The position numbers were made by a program, and so were the translations under genes. A stretch of DNA of 64,000 nucleotides from Laccaria trichodermophora. Taxonomy: Eukaryota; Basidiomycota; Agaricomycetes; Agaricales; Hydnangiaceae. The stretch lies in contig JACTVC010000039.1 of NCBI GenBank assembly GCA_018417955.1, positions 124,001 through 188,000 on the forward strand. Reading direction: 5' to 3'. The notes below the pieces were generated by a model, which worked only from the letters and a program-made list of their open reading frames with translations, had not been told where the DNA came from and did no database searches. Positions 23,412-35,962 of the stretch are shown here, piece by piece; the stretch's first letter is position 1, and each line of letters opens with the position of its first letter.

Positions 23412-26400
23412 CTATTTGTGTCGCTGCTTTGTGGTTGGCGTTGTGGCTGCTGATGGCGAGGCGCGCTCAGCGCCCTGAGGTTTCGGGAGGCTGGACGGCG
23501 TGTGAGTTAATGTCAGAGGAAATATAGCAAAACATACCTGGTAGTAGAGACGAGATTGACGAGAACCCAGTGAACATCGGCCACCACAGCCGTCCAACCC
23601 GCACTCTCTCCTTGGCGGCCATTCAAAGCTGCACCCCACCACACCAAGCAGGATAGAACGGTCAAAAACGCGTTCTGGCCGTGCTTATCGATGCTTGCCC
23701 ACCCGCCCTCCACTTCAGTCACCCATTTTAGGGTACCTGTGAGGTATATGAATTCTTTAATTTAGGGGACCTCCATGGTACCCATTCCAAGGGTGGTATA
23801 AGAGCACATACCAATACCATGGTACCATGGTATGGAAAACCCATACCATACCAATACCATGTTACCATACCATACCATGTCACCTCATACCATACCATGC
23901 CATACCATACCATCATACCATACCATACCATACCATCATACCAGGGTGTCTGGGGTCCTTTTTCAAAATATATAAATTCTTTCTGCAGGCTGCAATACTG
24001 GTCCATTGGGTGCCATTTTTTGTGGAAAGCTTCTTGATGTTTTTCCCAAGATTTTAAGATACAAATGGAGGCTATATAGTCAAATCCATCCTTTGAAAAT
24101 CAGTTCAAATGAGCTTAATCCCAGCTTTTTCCATGCATCAAAAGCCATTTATTGATACATATCTTTCCCAGTCCTTTCAATTACAATTAGAACAATATTC
24201 ATCACAAATAAATCAATGCTGCATCAGTATTTGAGAAGCAAAGAAAAGAAAACATTTTGTGTATTGGCTATAGTCCTGGACCATGCATGATACCATGCAT
24301 TGCAAAAGCATGGACTTGAGCTAAATTATTATCCAACAGCCTAGGCTGAAATATGCACTTCAACTAATCAACTACATTAAGTACCCTTCACAGATGATTC
24401 ATTTCAAAAGCCTGAAATTTGGATTCAAAAAGTGCCATGCTGTTGCTGTCAAAGAAGTATGTGTATATATTTACTATTTGAAAACTACATATGATGGAAT
24501 CAAAGTATTGTTGTTCTGAGAATTTGACCAAAGTTGTCATTATCAAAATATTTGGTCCAATCCAAAGTCTTGTCAATTGGAGAGCCAGGGGTACAGATTA
24601 AGGAAGCTCCTGTTGGCCATGGCCTCCCAAAACCATGATACTATGTTCAGCCTTATTCATATCACATGTGGTATGATAATATCATACCACAACCATTCAT
24701 ACCATACCACAACTATTCATACCAAACTATGGTATTGCCCCCTCACCATACCATACTATGGTATTGCCATCTCATACCATACCATGGTATTGCCCCCTCA
24801 CCATACCATACTATGGTATTGCCATCTCATACCATACCATGGTATTGCCCCCTCACCATACCATACTATGGTATTGCCATCTCATACCATACCATGGTAT
24901 TGCACCCTCACCATACCACACCATGGTATTGCCATCTCATACCATACCATGGTATTGCACCCTCACCATACCACACCATGGTATTGCCATCTCATACCAT
25001 ACCATGGTATTGCACCCTCACCATACCACACCATGGTATTGCCATCTCATACCATACCATGGTATTGCACCCTCACCATACCATACCATGGTATTGCACC
25101 CCCATACCATACCATACTATACCATGGTATTGCACCCTTATACCATACCATGGTACTCCACTCCCATACCATACCATGGTACTCCACTCCCATACCATAC
25201 CATGTTGTTTGATGTTTAAGGTGCTGTTCTCAGGATCCAGTGTGAATTTCTAAATATGGAAGGTGTGGCTATGCTAAATGAAAAAGAAATTAATGGGATA
25301 GATGCTTAAAATATCACAGGAACCATAATCTATGCAGAGGAAGGCAGAAAACCCCCATTTCGAAGTTTGTTTACATATATTTACCAATAGCTTTAACCAA
25401 AGTAAGGCTACAAAAATTGTAGTGTCCGCTTTTTTCATTACAAAAGAGAAGTATGATTAGAAAACTTTGTAGTGTGCGCTTTGATGTGCGCACTATTTCC
25501 TAATTGGGCCATTTCCCAATTGGGCCATTTCCTAATTGGGCCATTTCCTAATTGGGAAAAGCGTTACACTTTTTTCTGCCACACCTGATGTCAGGCACAG
25601 TGCGCATTTAGGTCGGGAAATATTTCCCACGCTTTTTGGGCCAGAAGAGTTAGTGGCTAGCTTAGTGTTGTCATTGTTAATGACGATGTGCGCACTATTT
25701 CCTAATTGGGCCATTTCCTAATCAGGAAAAGCGTTACACTTTTTTCTGCCACACCTGATGTCAGGCACAGTGCGCATTTAGGTCGGGAAATATTTCCCAC
25801 GCTTTTTGGGCCAGAAGAGTTAGTGGCTAGCTTAGTGTTGTCATTGTTAATGACGATGTGCGCACTATTTCCTAATTGGGCCATTTCCTAATCAGGAAAA
25901 GCGTTACACTTTTTTCTGCCACACCTGATGTCAGGCACAGTGCGCATTTAGGTCGGGAAATATTTCCCACGCTTTTTGGGCCAGAAGAGTTAGTGGCTAG
26001 CTTAGTGTTGTCATTGTTAATGACGATGTGCGCACTATTTCCTAATTGGGCCATTTCCTAATCAGGAAAAGCGTTACACTTTTTTCTGCCACACCTGATG
26101 TCAGGCACAGTGCGCATTTAGGTCGGGAAATATTTCCCACGCTCTTTGGGCCAGAAGAGTTAGTGGCTAGCTTGGTGTTGTCATTGTTAATGACGATGTG
26201 CGCACTATTTCCTAATTGGGCCATTTCCTAATCAGGAAAAGCGTTACACTTTTTTCTGCCACACCTAATGTCAGGCACAGTGCGCATTTAGGTTGGGAAC
26301 TGTTTCCCACGCTCTTTGGGCCAGAAGAGTTAGTAGGCTAGCTTAGTTTTGTCACTGTTCATGACGATGTTCGCATATTTCCCAATTAGGAAATTCATTA

Positions 26401-29400
26401 CATAATATCAGATTGTAGTCTCCGCTTTTTTAGACTACAAAAGTTTGTAGTGTGCGCTTTTTTCATTACAAAAGTTTGTAGTCTTCTGCTTGTGTTCACT
26501 ACAGAATTACTAGTGTGCGCTTTTTTAGACTACAAAAGTTTGTAGTGTGCGCTTTTTTCATTACAAAGGTTTGTAGTCTTTTGCTTGTGTTCACTACAAA
26601 ATTACTAGTGTGCGCTTTTTTCATTACAAAAGTTTGTAGTCTTTTGCTTGTGTTCACTACAAAATTACTAGAGTGCGCTTTTTTCATTACAAAAGTTTGT
26701 AGTCTTCTGTTTGGGTTCACTACAAAATTACTACTGTGCGCTTTTTTCATTACAAAGGCTTGTAGTGTCCGCTTTTTTCATTATAAAAGTTTGTAGTGTC
26801 TGCTTTTTCATTACAAAAGTTTGTGGTCTGCTTATCTTATATATTATATTGTAGTCTCCTATTATCTATGTAGGTATGACCTGATGTTTCAGGCAAACTG
26901 ACTGCAGCCAAACAGCTGGCAAATCATTCACACTTTGTACTCTCTAAGGAATTACATTCAAGACTAACTATTGGAAAGGGCAGGTAGTGGCAGCTACCCA
27001 ATGATGAAGTAGAAAGAGAGGACATGTCAAGGTTGGCTATGTTCAGACATAGTTGAGTCCCCAGATATATGGAAAGAATGTTGAATATGATGAGAACATG
27101 ACTGAACTACCTGCCCTTTCCAATAGTTAGTCTTGAATGTAATTCCTTAGAGAGTACAAAGTGTGAATGATTTGCCAGCTGTTTGGCTGCAGTCAGTTTG
27201 CCTGAAACATCAGGTCATACCTACATAGATAATAGGAGACTACAATATAATATATAAGATAAGCAGACCACAAACTTTTGTAATGAAAAAGCAGACACTA
27301 CAAACTTTTATAATGAAAAAAGCGGACACTACAAGCCTTTGTAATGAAAAAAGCGAACACTACAAACTTTTGTAGTCCAAAAAGCGCACACTACAAACTT
27401 TGTAATGAAAAAAGCGCACAGTAGTAATTTTGTAGTGAACCCAAACAGAAGACTACAAACTTTTGTAATGAAAAAAGCGCACTCTAGTAATTTTGTAGTG
27501 AACACAAGCAAAAGACTACAAACCTTTGTAATGAAAAAAGCGCACACTACAAACTTTTGTAGTGAACCCAAGCAGAAGACTACAAACTTTTGTAATGAAA
27601 AAAGCGCACACTAGTAATTTTGTAGTGAACACAAGCAAAAGACTACAAACCTTTGTAATGAAAAAAGCGCACACTACAAACTTTTGTAGTCTAAAAAAGC
27701 GGAGACTACAATCTGATATTATGTAATGAATTTCCTAATTGGGAAATATGCGAACATCGTCATGAACAGTGACAAAACTAAGCTAGCCTACTAACTCTTC
27801 TGGCCCAAAGAGCGTGGGAAACAGTTCCCAACCTAAATGCGCACTGTGCCTGACATTAGGTGTGGCAGAAAAAAGTGTAACGCTTTTCCTGATTAGGAAA
27901 TGGCCCAATTAGGAAATAGTGCGCACATCGTCATTAACAATGACAACACCAAGCTAGCCACTAACTCTTCTGGCCCAAAGAGCGTGGGAAATATTTCCCG
28001 ACCTAAATGCGCACTGTGCCTGACATCAGGTGTGGCAGAAAAAAGTGTAACGCTTTTCCTGATTAGGAAATGGCCCAATTAGGAAATAGTGCGCACATCG
28101 TCATTAACAATGACAACACTAAGCTAGCCACTAACTCTTCTGGCCCAAAAAGCGTGGGAAATATTTCCCGACCTAAATGCGCACTGTGCCTGACATCAGG
28201 TGTGGCAGAAAAAAGTGTAACGCTTTTCCTGATTAGGAAATGGCCCAATTAGGAAATAGTGCGCACATCGTCATTAACAATGACAACACTAAGCTAGCCA
28301 CTAACTCTTCTGGCCCAAAAAGCATGGGAAACAGTTCCCGACCTAAATGTGCACTGTGCCTGACATCAGGTGTGGCAGAAAAAAGTGTAACGCTTTTCCC
28401 AATTAGGAAATGGCCCAATTAGGAAATAGTGCGCACATCAAAGCGCACACTACAAAGTTTTCTAATCATACTTCTCTTTTGTAATGAAAAAAGCGGACAC
28501 TACAATTTTTGTAGCCTTACTTTGGTTAAAGCTATTGGTAAATATATGTAAACAAACTTCGAAATGGGGGTTTTCTGCCTTCCTCTGCATAGATTATGGT
28601 TCCTGTGATATTTTAAGCATCTATCCCATTAATTTCTTTTTCATTTAGCATAGCCACACCTTCCATATTTAGAAATTCACACTGGATCCTGAGAACAGCA
28701 CCTTAAACATCAAACAACATGGTATGGTATGGGAGTGGAGTACCATGGTATGGTATAAGGGTGCAATACCATGGTATAGTATGGTATGGTATGGGGGTGC
28801 AATACCATGGTATGGTATGGTGAGGGTGCAATACCATGGTATGGTATGAGATGGCAATACCATGGTGTGGTATGGTGAGGGTGCAATACCATGGTATGGT
28901 ATGAGATGGCAATACCATGGTGTGGTATGGTGAGGGTGCAATACCATGGTATGGTATGAGATGGCAATACCATGGTGTGGTATGGTGAGGGTGCAATACC
29001 ATGGTATGGTATGAGATGGCAATACCATGGTGTGGTATGGTGAGGGTGCAATACCATGGTATGGTATGAGATGGCAATACCATGGTGTGGTATGGTGAGG
29101 GTGCAATACCATGGTATGGTATGAGATGGCAATACCATGGTGTGGTATGGTGAGGGTGCAATACCATGGTATGGTATGAGATGGCAATACCATAGTATGG
29201 TATGGTGAGGGGGCAATACCATGGTATGGTATGAGATGGCAATACCATAGTATGGTATGGTGAGGGGGCAATACCATGGTATGGTATGAGATGGCAATAC
29301 CATAGTATGGTATGGTGAGGGGGCAATACCATAGTTTGGTATGAATAGTTGTGGTATGGTATGAATGGTTGTGGTATGATATTATCATACCACATGTGAT

Positions 29401-32400
29401 ATGAATAAGGCTGAACATAGTATCATGGTTTTGGGAGGCCATGGCCAACAGGAGCTTCCTTAATCTGTACCCCTGGCTCTCCAATTGACAAGACTTTGGA
29501 TTGGACCAAATATTTTGATAATGACAACTTTGGTCAAATTCTCAGAACAACAATACTTTGATTCCATCATATGTAGTTTTCAAATAGTAAATATATACAC
29601 ATACTTCTTTGACAGCAACAGCATGGCACTTTTTGAATCCAAATTTCAGGCTTTTGAAATGAATCATCTGTGAAGGGTACTTAATGTAGTTGATTAGTTG
29701 AAGTGCATATTTCAGCCTAGGCTGTTGGATAATAATTTAGCTCAAGTCCATGCTTTTGCAATGCATGGTATCATGCATGGTCCAGGACTATAGCCAATAC
29801 ACAAAATGTTTTCTTTTCTTTGCTTCTCAAATACTGATGCAGCATTGATTTATTTGTGATGAATATTGTTCTAATTGTAATTGAAAGGACTGGGAAAGAT
29901 ATGTATCAATAAATGGCTTTTGATGCATGGAAAAAGCTGGGATTAAGCTCATTTGAACTGATTTTCAAAGGATGGATTTGACTATATAGCCTCCATTTGT
30001 ATCTTAAAATCTTGGGAAAAACATCAAGAAGCTTTCCACAAAAAATGGCACCCAATGGACCAGTATTGCAGCCTGCAGAAAGAATTTATATATTTTGAAA
30101 AAGGACCCCAGACACCCTGGTATGATGGTATGGTATGGTATGGTATGATGGTATGGTATGGCATGGTATGGTATGAGGTGACATGGTATGGTATGGTAAC
30201 ATGGTATTGGTATGGTATGGGTTTTCCATACCATGGTACCATGGTATTGGTATGTGCTCTTATACCACCCTTGGAATGGGTACCATGGAGGTCCCCTAAA
30301 TCAAAGAATTCATATACCTCACAGGTACCCTAAAATGGGTGACTGAAGTGTGCCCTCACCATTGGCCACTTCACGGTGTGTGGCCGTCAGTGGACCTTCC
30401 ACCTCAGCGACGGACCGCCAATTCGGCTGGAGGCCCTTCCACCAGTTCCACCAACCCGCTTCAAACGATGGGATGCTCTTGATCGGTGGCGCTGACTTGC
30501 GGCCACGGCCAACCCAATATGCCACCTCCGGCGGTCGGTTGTCGACTTTGAATCCGGCGTTCGGTGATCCAACTGCGAAGTTGGCTATTTTTTCGAAGTC
30601 CACATAGATCCGAATGGCGCTTGCTAGTTCTGCACTGAGGTAGGTTAACGATAAGCCCGTATATGCTTTCTTAAACCAGGCGGGCCAACTCAAATCAATA
30701 GGAAGTGGGGGTTTGGGAAGTGGCTGTAGTGCGATGAGGGGTGGTGGCGAAGGATGAGCAGATGGTTGGCAGATGAGTGCTGGCACTGGCATAGGCGTTG
30801 TTGATTGAGTGGGTTGGGATGGTGAGGTAGAGCCATGACCAAGGGCAGCCCTTGTTAGGCCAGACGATGGTGTGCTAGGAGGTACGAGGGGCGAACGTGA
30901 CACAGGTGGTGTGCGACGAGGCGCGACGGGGGGATGAGGCCCAGCTTGTTCTCGAGCTGCTCCAGAAGCGGCTACCGTTGACACATCTGTCAATGTTGAA
31001 CGTTCTTCGGATGTGATGGTGATCGTATTGCGGGTCTTCAACCTGTTGCCGTGTCTCGTGGCCAACGGTTCCTCACTGTTGTCGGGACCTTCATTCGCCT
31101 GATCTTCGTTCTCTTCCTCCTCCTCCTCCTCCTCTTCCTCCTCCTCGTCCCCGCCATTCTCGTCGTCGCCCTCATCCTCGTCCTCTTCATCGTCATCATC
31201 AGATACTACGAATGTTCGCTTCTTCTCTTGCTTCTTCTGCTTCTTGGCCTTCTTCCCATCTTTTGCTTTGACGTTTCGCTTGCGCTTCCCGCCAATGTGC
31301 ATGCTTAACTCCAACTCCGAGGCCTTCGATCCGCTAGTGGGTTGAACAGAAGTGGAGCGTGTTTGAGAGGAAATGGATGACAACGCTGTTGGTTGGTCAT
31401 CTTGGGAATCTTTTGGGATAGCACGTGCCCGTTGCTCCTCTGGCGCTGTAAAAACATTATATCAGTAACGTAGTCACGAAAATCTCAGTGTACATACAAT
31501 AGCAAGTCTCGAGAAATGAAGTGAACACATTCGTTATGAGTTTGAAGCCGGCCTTATCCGCGTGGCCCCAGACCTTCGGAACGGCCTGCTTGTCAACCCT
31601 GTAGTGCATGCTAGATACACGACAGCTGTTAAATGCCTTAGATCAACAGCAGACTGCGCCTACGTACCTGAAGGCATTCAGCTGTCCCTGCATTTTGGGC
31701 TCTGGCCCCCCAATGAGCACCGTAATGTGCATTCCAACCGCCTCGCCCACCCCTTCTATCAACGGACCCAAAATACTTGGGAGTGCGTTGAGAACTCTGG
31801 TAAAGTTGTCAGCACTCGCGCAATTGGCAAAGGAACCAAATGTACGTTTGAGCGTCGGCTGGTTCGAGCAACCTCGGCGCCGAATCCCTGTCCTTGAGGA
31901 TTCGCTTTGCTTCCTCCCATTCCGAGCGAACGACTTCCGACCATTTCTCCTTTTTGTCATCACTGAGTTTTTCGAATTCTCGTTGTTTGAACTGATTACA
32001 TTCTTTGACGCGATTCTTCTCAAGTCCGTTTGTGGCCTCAAACTCCGCGTCGAACTCGGCTTTCAATGATTGGAAATTGTCTTTGCCCCAGGCTTCCCAA
32101 GCTGCACGGCGTTTAGGAGGGGAAGGCTTGCCGAGTAACCGTTGTAGAAGGGTTGCGATCGGATCATCCTTTTTAGCTGACTTGGATCGAGGCAAGGTGG
32201 GAGCGACTTTGTTTCGATGATTATACCACTTATAAATCGTCTAGTGATTTAAAGCATCAGCTTATCAGAGGTGGCGTTGATCGACGAAGGCTATCCATAC
32301 CTTTTTCATAGCCCCAATAACTTTGCCTTTGTGAGTGGCTTCCTCAGCCGAGAGGATCTCGAACCCATCACCATCAAAGCGGACCGTCGGTAGCTCTCCT

Positions 32401-32714
32401 GGAAGCGATGTGTGAGGAAGAGACCAGTGAAATTTCACGAAGTAAGCATTGATGATTTTGTCGAGAGCTTGGGTGGATGAGGCACGAGACACAAGACATG
32501 CATCTCTGTAGGTATCAAGATGCGAGGCGAGGAACGCTTGACGCTCTCCCTTTGCCCAATTTTTCTGCAAGGTAAGCAGCGGCGCCAGATGATCGATACC
32601 CTGTGGCTGTACAGAAACGTTCCTGGAAAACAATCAACGACAAGAACAAAACAAGATCAAGGTTAAACCCTACGCCGACGTTCCCTGACTCTCGTCAACA
32701 TTACCCGCGTCCAT
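23412..32714 (-). CDS. Island accessory gene with homeodomain-like KWYNHR motif, interrupted by the foldback element
   Basis: My splice model is complement of 32680-32714, 32301-32622, 31873-32240, 31668-31796, 31498-31610, 30352-31445 joined to 23538-23704, and 23412-23490. The last two blocks of the main exon are separated only by the 6.6-kb foldback element. Removing it with one GAGGGC copy gives 2307 nt, an unbroken 768-codon frame. Visible: DHLAPLLTLQKNWAKGERQ, a KTIYKWYNHRNK segment (about residues 119-130) like a homeodomain recognition helix, a basic KKAKKQKKQEKK cluster (about 390), an acidic Asp/Glu run (about 405-440), a Pro-rich linker, and a Trp-rich C-terminal region (WWNWWKGLQPNW, LTVLSCLVWWG). 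Divergent from the gene at 32961. Function unknown. The insertion after residue 687 removes the C-terminal ~80 residues from any product. Confidence 0.7.
23816..23945. repeat. CCATACCATAC microsatellite, left arm of foldback (mirror at 30120-30245)
   Basis: Near-tandem CCATA units on the plus strand. The mirror copy is TATGGTATGG on the right arm. Peptides such as YHTIPYH in overlapping frames are artefacts. Confidence 0.8.
24660..25205. repeat. CCATACCATGGTATTGC tandem array, left arm
   Basis: About 60-bp higher-order units of two half-units: ATTGCCATCTCATACCATAC then CATGGTATTGCMCCCTCACC. The mirror array in the right arm (28715-29395) is longer by about two units. Each CCATACCATGGTATGG core is itself a local palindrome. 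Confidence 0.85.
25495..26395. repeat. 170-bp tandem repeat, about 5 units, left arm
   Basis: The unit spans GGCCATTTCCTAAT, AAAAGCGTTACACTTTT, CACAGTGCGCATTTAGG and TAATGACGATGTGCGCAC. Period is exactly 170 bp (starts near 25536, 25706, 25876, 26046), with the final unit diverged. Not CRISPR: units are contiguous without spacers. Confidence 0.9.
26400..26830. repeat. ~60-bp tandem (TACAAAAGTTTGTAGTGTGCGC), left arm
   Basis: Repeated GTGCGCTTTTTTCATTAC and TTTGTAGTCTTCTGCTTG words with a minor palindrome (ACAAA...TTTGT). The mirror is at 27245-27720. Confidence 0.85.
27107..30351. repeat. Right arm of the foldback element
   Basis: Inverted copy of the left arm. It contains the ~60-bp tandem (27245-27720), four 170-bp units (about 27735-28440) and the CCATACC arrays (28715-29395, 30120-30245). 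Arms differ mainly in tandem copy number, so replication slippage has occurred since the palindrome formed. Confidence 0.85.
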
Positions 32715-32960
32715 GGTAAACTTTTGGCTCAGAGCGGGTGGAAGGATGGGGATGCAGTCTACGTACGTTTTTCCACCTTCCCTCTGATTCTCCTGCCTTG
32801 AGGTTTTTTTTCACTGTGGGAACGAAGTCCAGAAGCGCGTCTGGCCTTGTATAAAGCTCCATCCGTCACCCAAATCTCGCCATCCTTCCAACTCTATCAA
32901 TCGAGTCTAACGCAATCACCTTTTTACACCGCCTTCCTCCCCATTTTTACCCTGTCCATT
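32715..32960. promoter_or_regulatory. Shared divergent promoter region
   Basis: 246 bp separate the start of the minus-strand homeodomain-like gene (32714) from the plus-strand gene (32961). It is CT-rich on the plus side (TTTTTACACCGCC, CCTCCCC). A shared bidirectional promoter is inferred from position alone. Confidence 0.4.
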
Positions 32961-33778
32961 ATGGCTCAACTGTCAGCAAATGATGCGCCGCCCTCGCCCA
33001 CCAACGCCGGCACCTCGTCTCCTAACAGTTGTGCTGGTAAGTACTTTGTGACTGAACCACGCAACCCTCTTTCTTACCAATGTTGTTATTAGAAATCGCG
33101 GAACTTCTCTCTCGCCTTCAGCTGAACTCCTCGCAGCTACAAGAGCTCTTCGTGGCTCTTACCGATATCGCCACCGGTCTCAACAAGCCTACCGCTCAAG
33201 CCATGGACAACACATTCGATGTAATCAACGCCGAAGACGTGCCCCAAGACGTCTCCAGCAGCGACGAAGATACCAAACCCGCGAGTGGTTTACCAACTAC
33301 CACTGCCCCATCTGCCATTGCGGCTGAGCCTACTATTGAGTCTTCCCTGGCACCATCCAACAGAGTTCGTGACACCACACCAGATGGACCATCCATTGTT
33401 ACCACCAGTCCCTCCGCTGTCACTCCTATGGGCGCAGCCATCGTTGTGGCACCCGCGGCACCTGTCCCCATCGCAGCACCTACTGCCACATCCACTACCA
33501 GGCTTTTTAACGGGATCAGCTACCAATACCCCGCTGAAGACGCTTCCGGTCCGTTCTATCTGGTCACTCGCGGCCGCGATATTGGCGTTTTCATTGGCTG
33601 GTTTGTTTTTTTTTTCATCGATTCTTGCTATGTCGTTGACCTTCATTTCATCAAGGAAAATACATCTCCCCTTGTCACTTGCGTCTCAGCTTCGGTTTCT
33701 TTCCGTGTGCCATCTGCAGAGGAGGAACGATTGAGGATGGAGAGCTCCATTACCACAGGTTTTGCCCGCCACCTCTGA
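32961..33778 (+). CDS. 236-aa island accessory protein with viroplasmin/RNase H1-N-like C-terminus
   Basis: Exons 32961-33036, 33093-33604 and 33656-33778 give 711 nt without a stop. The N-terminal part is Ser/Thr/Pro/Ala-rich with one helix (EIAELLSRLQLNSSQLQELF). The C-terminus reads GPFYLVTRGRDIGVFIGW, then ENTSPLVTCVSASVSFRV and SAEEERLRM. That is the pattern of the RNase H1 N-terminal / caulimovirus VI 'viroplasmin' fold (Y.V..GR..GVF..W), which binds RNA-DNA hybrids or dsRNA in better-known proteins. The last intron is uncertain: the best-fitting donor is GTTTTT at 33605; retaining the intron also leaves the frame open. Divergent with the gene at 32714. Confidence 0.6.
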
Positions 33779-35000
33779 TATATTCATAATCTTGTATTCC
33801 TGTGTTCATGCGGGCGCTCGTAGCCATCGTATAGTTGTGTAGTCATTGTAGTTTTGTAGTCACGAGCCGTTGTTGTTAGTCTCATACTTTCGTATACCGC
33901 AAAAAAAAAAATTGTGTTCAGCTCCGAGGTTATGAGAACGTCGCCTATCTTTTCCTGCTCCCAGGTTCAAGTACTGGGTCAAGTATGTCAGATTTTAAGC
34001 TCTTCTTGAGCCTGAGTGGAATGGAGCCCTTGCCTACAGTACCAAGACAGGAGAGGAAACTTTTTCTACCAGTCTTGCAGTGTTTCCCTCGAATTTTCTA
34101 TAAATAGCCTATTTTCGATGATGCGAAAACATAACTTGAAGTTGCTGTAGATGTTTCAAAATAAAGGCTTGTGGGCTGATACTTTGCATGCGATCTCCAG
34201 GGGTATGTTCCTTACTATTTGGCTCTAATTCGAGGCAGACGGAATCTCACAGAGTAAAAATCAGACGAACAATGATTGGTCGCTCGCTTTCAGCCCTTGT
34301 TTTGATAGGTATTACAGTGCACGCTTACTTCCTCAACTGTGCTCCGGACATCTCCACACGATATTTACCTCAGAAGAACCAGGTTTTCAAGGGCTTTCAT
34401 TTGGCATATCTTTCTCTTTCTTAGGTTACGTGCTTCCCATGAAGAACAGAAAATATCAGACGGAAGTGAAGTGTACCTTTGTTTGGTCCAGCCTTGCCTT
34501 GGAACTCAACCGCCACTCTAACGTCATTTATGGGGCGTCCCCAATTGTACAACAGTTCAGAGGAAAGGCAAGAGGCGCATTGGCGCTCCTCCCAAAAATT
34601 TTACAATAAGTACGTCCTTCACAAAGTTCTGAAAAACTTGAACTACATTTGGTATTTGATAGCAACCGAGGCGCTCTCTGCAAAAAGCAGCGTCGCCTGT
34701 ATCGCAAACAAGTCAAGGAGAAGGAGAGTGTTCTGGCTCTTTCTAAATCTGAGCTCAATAGCGAATTGAGGTGTGTCTTCTGCTTGTTGTTGGCCATGGT
34801 TACACAAACTTTTTATCTGCAGCTTGGAGCTGACAGCTTTCGTCGAGGAACGCCGGATCCATCTCATCAATGTTACCAACAATACGATCTTTGGATATGT
34901 CGATGACATCGTTAAGGCTTGCATAAGAGCTCCTGAAGATGCGATCGGCTTATTGACGGATGCGGAACACATGTCAGGGCAGTTAGTAGGAATCACCCAC
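33779..35000 (+). pseudogene. Unidentified broken coding region beside the inner KDZ element
   Basis: Coding-like fragments: MIGRSLSALVLIGITVHAYF (34272, hydrophobic), KCTFVWSSLALELNRHSN (about 34465), then a TAA in the same frame near 34609, then LVFDSNRGALCKKQRRLYR and, after a likely intron (34769-34821), LELTAFVEERRIHLINVTNN to GQLVG. Fragments fall in inconsistent frames and the last one runs into the terminal repeat of the inner element at 35001. I do not recognise the family. It may be a gene of the outer element that the inner element truncated. Confidence 0.35.
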
Positions 35001-35962
35001 CAACACTGAGAGCCCCAACCATACAAACAGGCCATAGTTGATGGTGCCTGCTGATGGGCCGATAAGAGACAATAACCTGGTGTTGATGAATTGGCCGATG
35101 TCATCCCCACTGTTGAGGTAGTGAAGGGTCGGCCAGCGACGTAAATTTAGCACAGCCGGATCAGCAGGAAGTAAGCCCAGAGAGAAGTAGGTGGTATATC
35201 GGCTGATGGATGATAGCTATGTAAGGTCGGCTGACAGTTTTGAATGTTCCTGGGTTCATGATCGGCCGAGAGCCTTAAATTCTGATTTGAGGGGTCAGCT
35301 GTTGGGATTCACATTATTGTAGCTATGGTTTGGCTGATTAGTTGAGCAAATGGATACAGCTACCTAGTCGGCCGACGAAACTGGACAATTCATAAACTCT
35401 GGATCAGCCAACTTTTTACCCCTTTTCTAGATGGATCGGTATCTGTTTTCCCCTTCGCTTTTATTTTAGGCAGCCGAGCACGGTTGCTTGAGCCAGACCC
35501 AGTCGTTCCTGCTCAGTCAATATTTCTACCATGTTATCTTTATACTTGTCCAAGACAACATCGGTCGGTATATTTTACAGCAGCCGATGGTCAGGACCGG
35601 GGTTCAAGTCCCAAAGGTGATATCTCGTTTCTAAATTGATAATTTTTGAACACAATCCGGCCTTTCGAACATACTACCGCGAAGCACATTGTGGTTCAGT
35701 TGACCCGGCCAAGGTAAAGCACTTTGGCAGAGTTTCTTGAATGTCCCCCTCTAGCTTACCCCTCAGATTAGTTTTATTTCTTCAAGATTGCAGTACTTCT
35801 TTTTCTCTTTTACAAAGAACATGACACAAAAAAACCTTTATATTGACAAGAAGTTACAAGATAAGAACAGGCAGTACAAAATATGGAGTATGATTATTGC
35901 GGGTCTTCATTAGTGGGAGTCGTAGGATGATCATCTACTGGTATTTAGATGTTGAATCATTA
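35001..35962. repeat. Left terminal repeat and TCGGCYGA-rich subterminal region
   Basis: 35001-35063 is the terminal inverted repeat. From 35045 to 35600 the words GGCCGA, TCGGCYGA and CAGCCGA recur at least ten times (e.g. 35057, 35093, 35132, 35202, 35231, 35265, 35381, 35583). No gene is supported. Confidence 0.6.

Larger units (their letters stand above)
23711..30351. mobile_element. Foldback-like palindromic element, 6.64 kb
   Basis: The left arm (23711-26987) and right arm (27107-30351) are near-perfect inverted copies of ~3.25 kb around a 119-bp spacer. The element starts CACTTCAGTCACCC and ends GGGTGACTGAAGTGT. GCCCTC (23705-23710 and 30352-30357; GAGGGC on the gene's strand) is duplicated at the ends. 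The arms consist mostly of tandem repeats: CCATACC arrays, a 170-bp tandem and a ~60-bp ACTACAAA/AAAGCGCACA tandem. No transposase frame exists. This is the architecture of Foldback elements (long, repeat-built inverted arms, non-autonomous); relationship to any named family is not implied. Confidence 0.85.

Noticed and set aside
24577..25253. HTIPWYC-type open frames of 150-270 codons (mirror at 28669-29484)
   Set aside because: Translations of the CCATACC tandem in several frames; present identically in both foldback arms.
25532..26231. Repeated 60-61-codon open frames and a possible CRISPR-like array
   Set aside because: The 170-bp units are contiguous without unique spacers, the organism is eukaryotic, and the frames are repeat shadows.
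31051..31308. Leu-rich plus-strand frame resembling a membrane protein
   Set aside because: Antisense of the Asp/Glu and Lys-rich tract of the minus-strand island gene.
34643..35110. Minus-strand 155-codon frame spanning the left terminal repeat
   Set aside because: It crosses the element boundary and has no recognisable motif; the plus-strand fragments are more coding-like.
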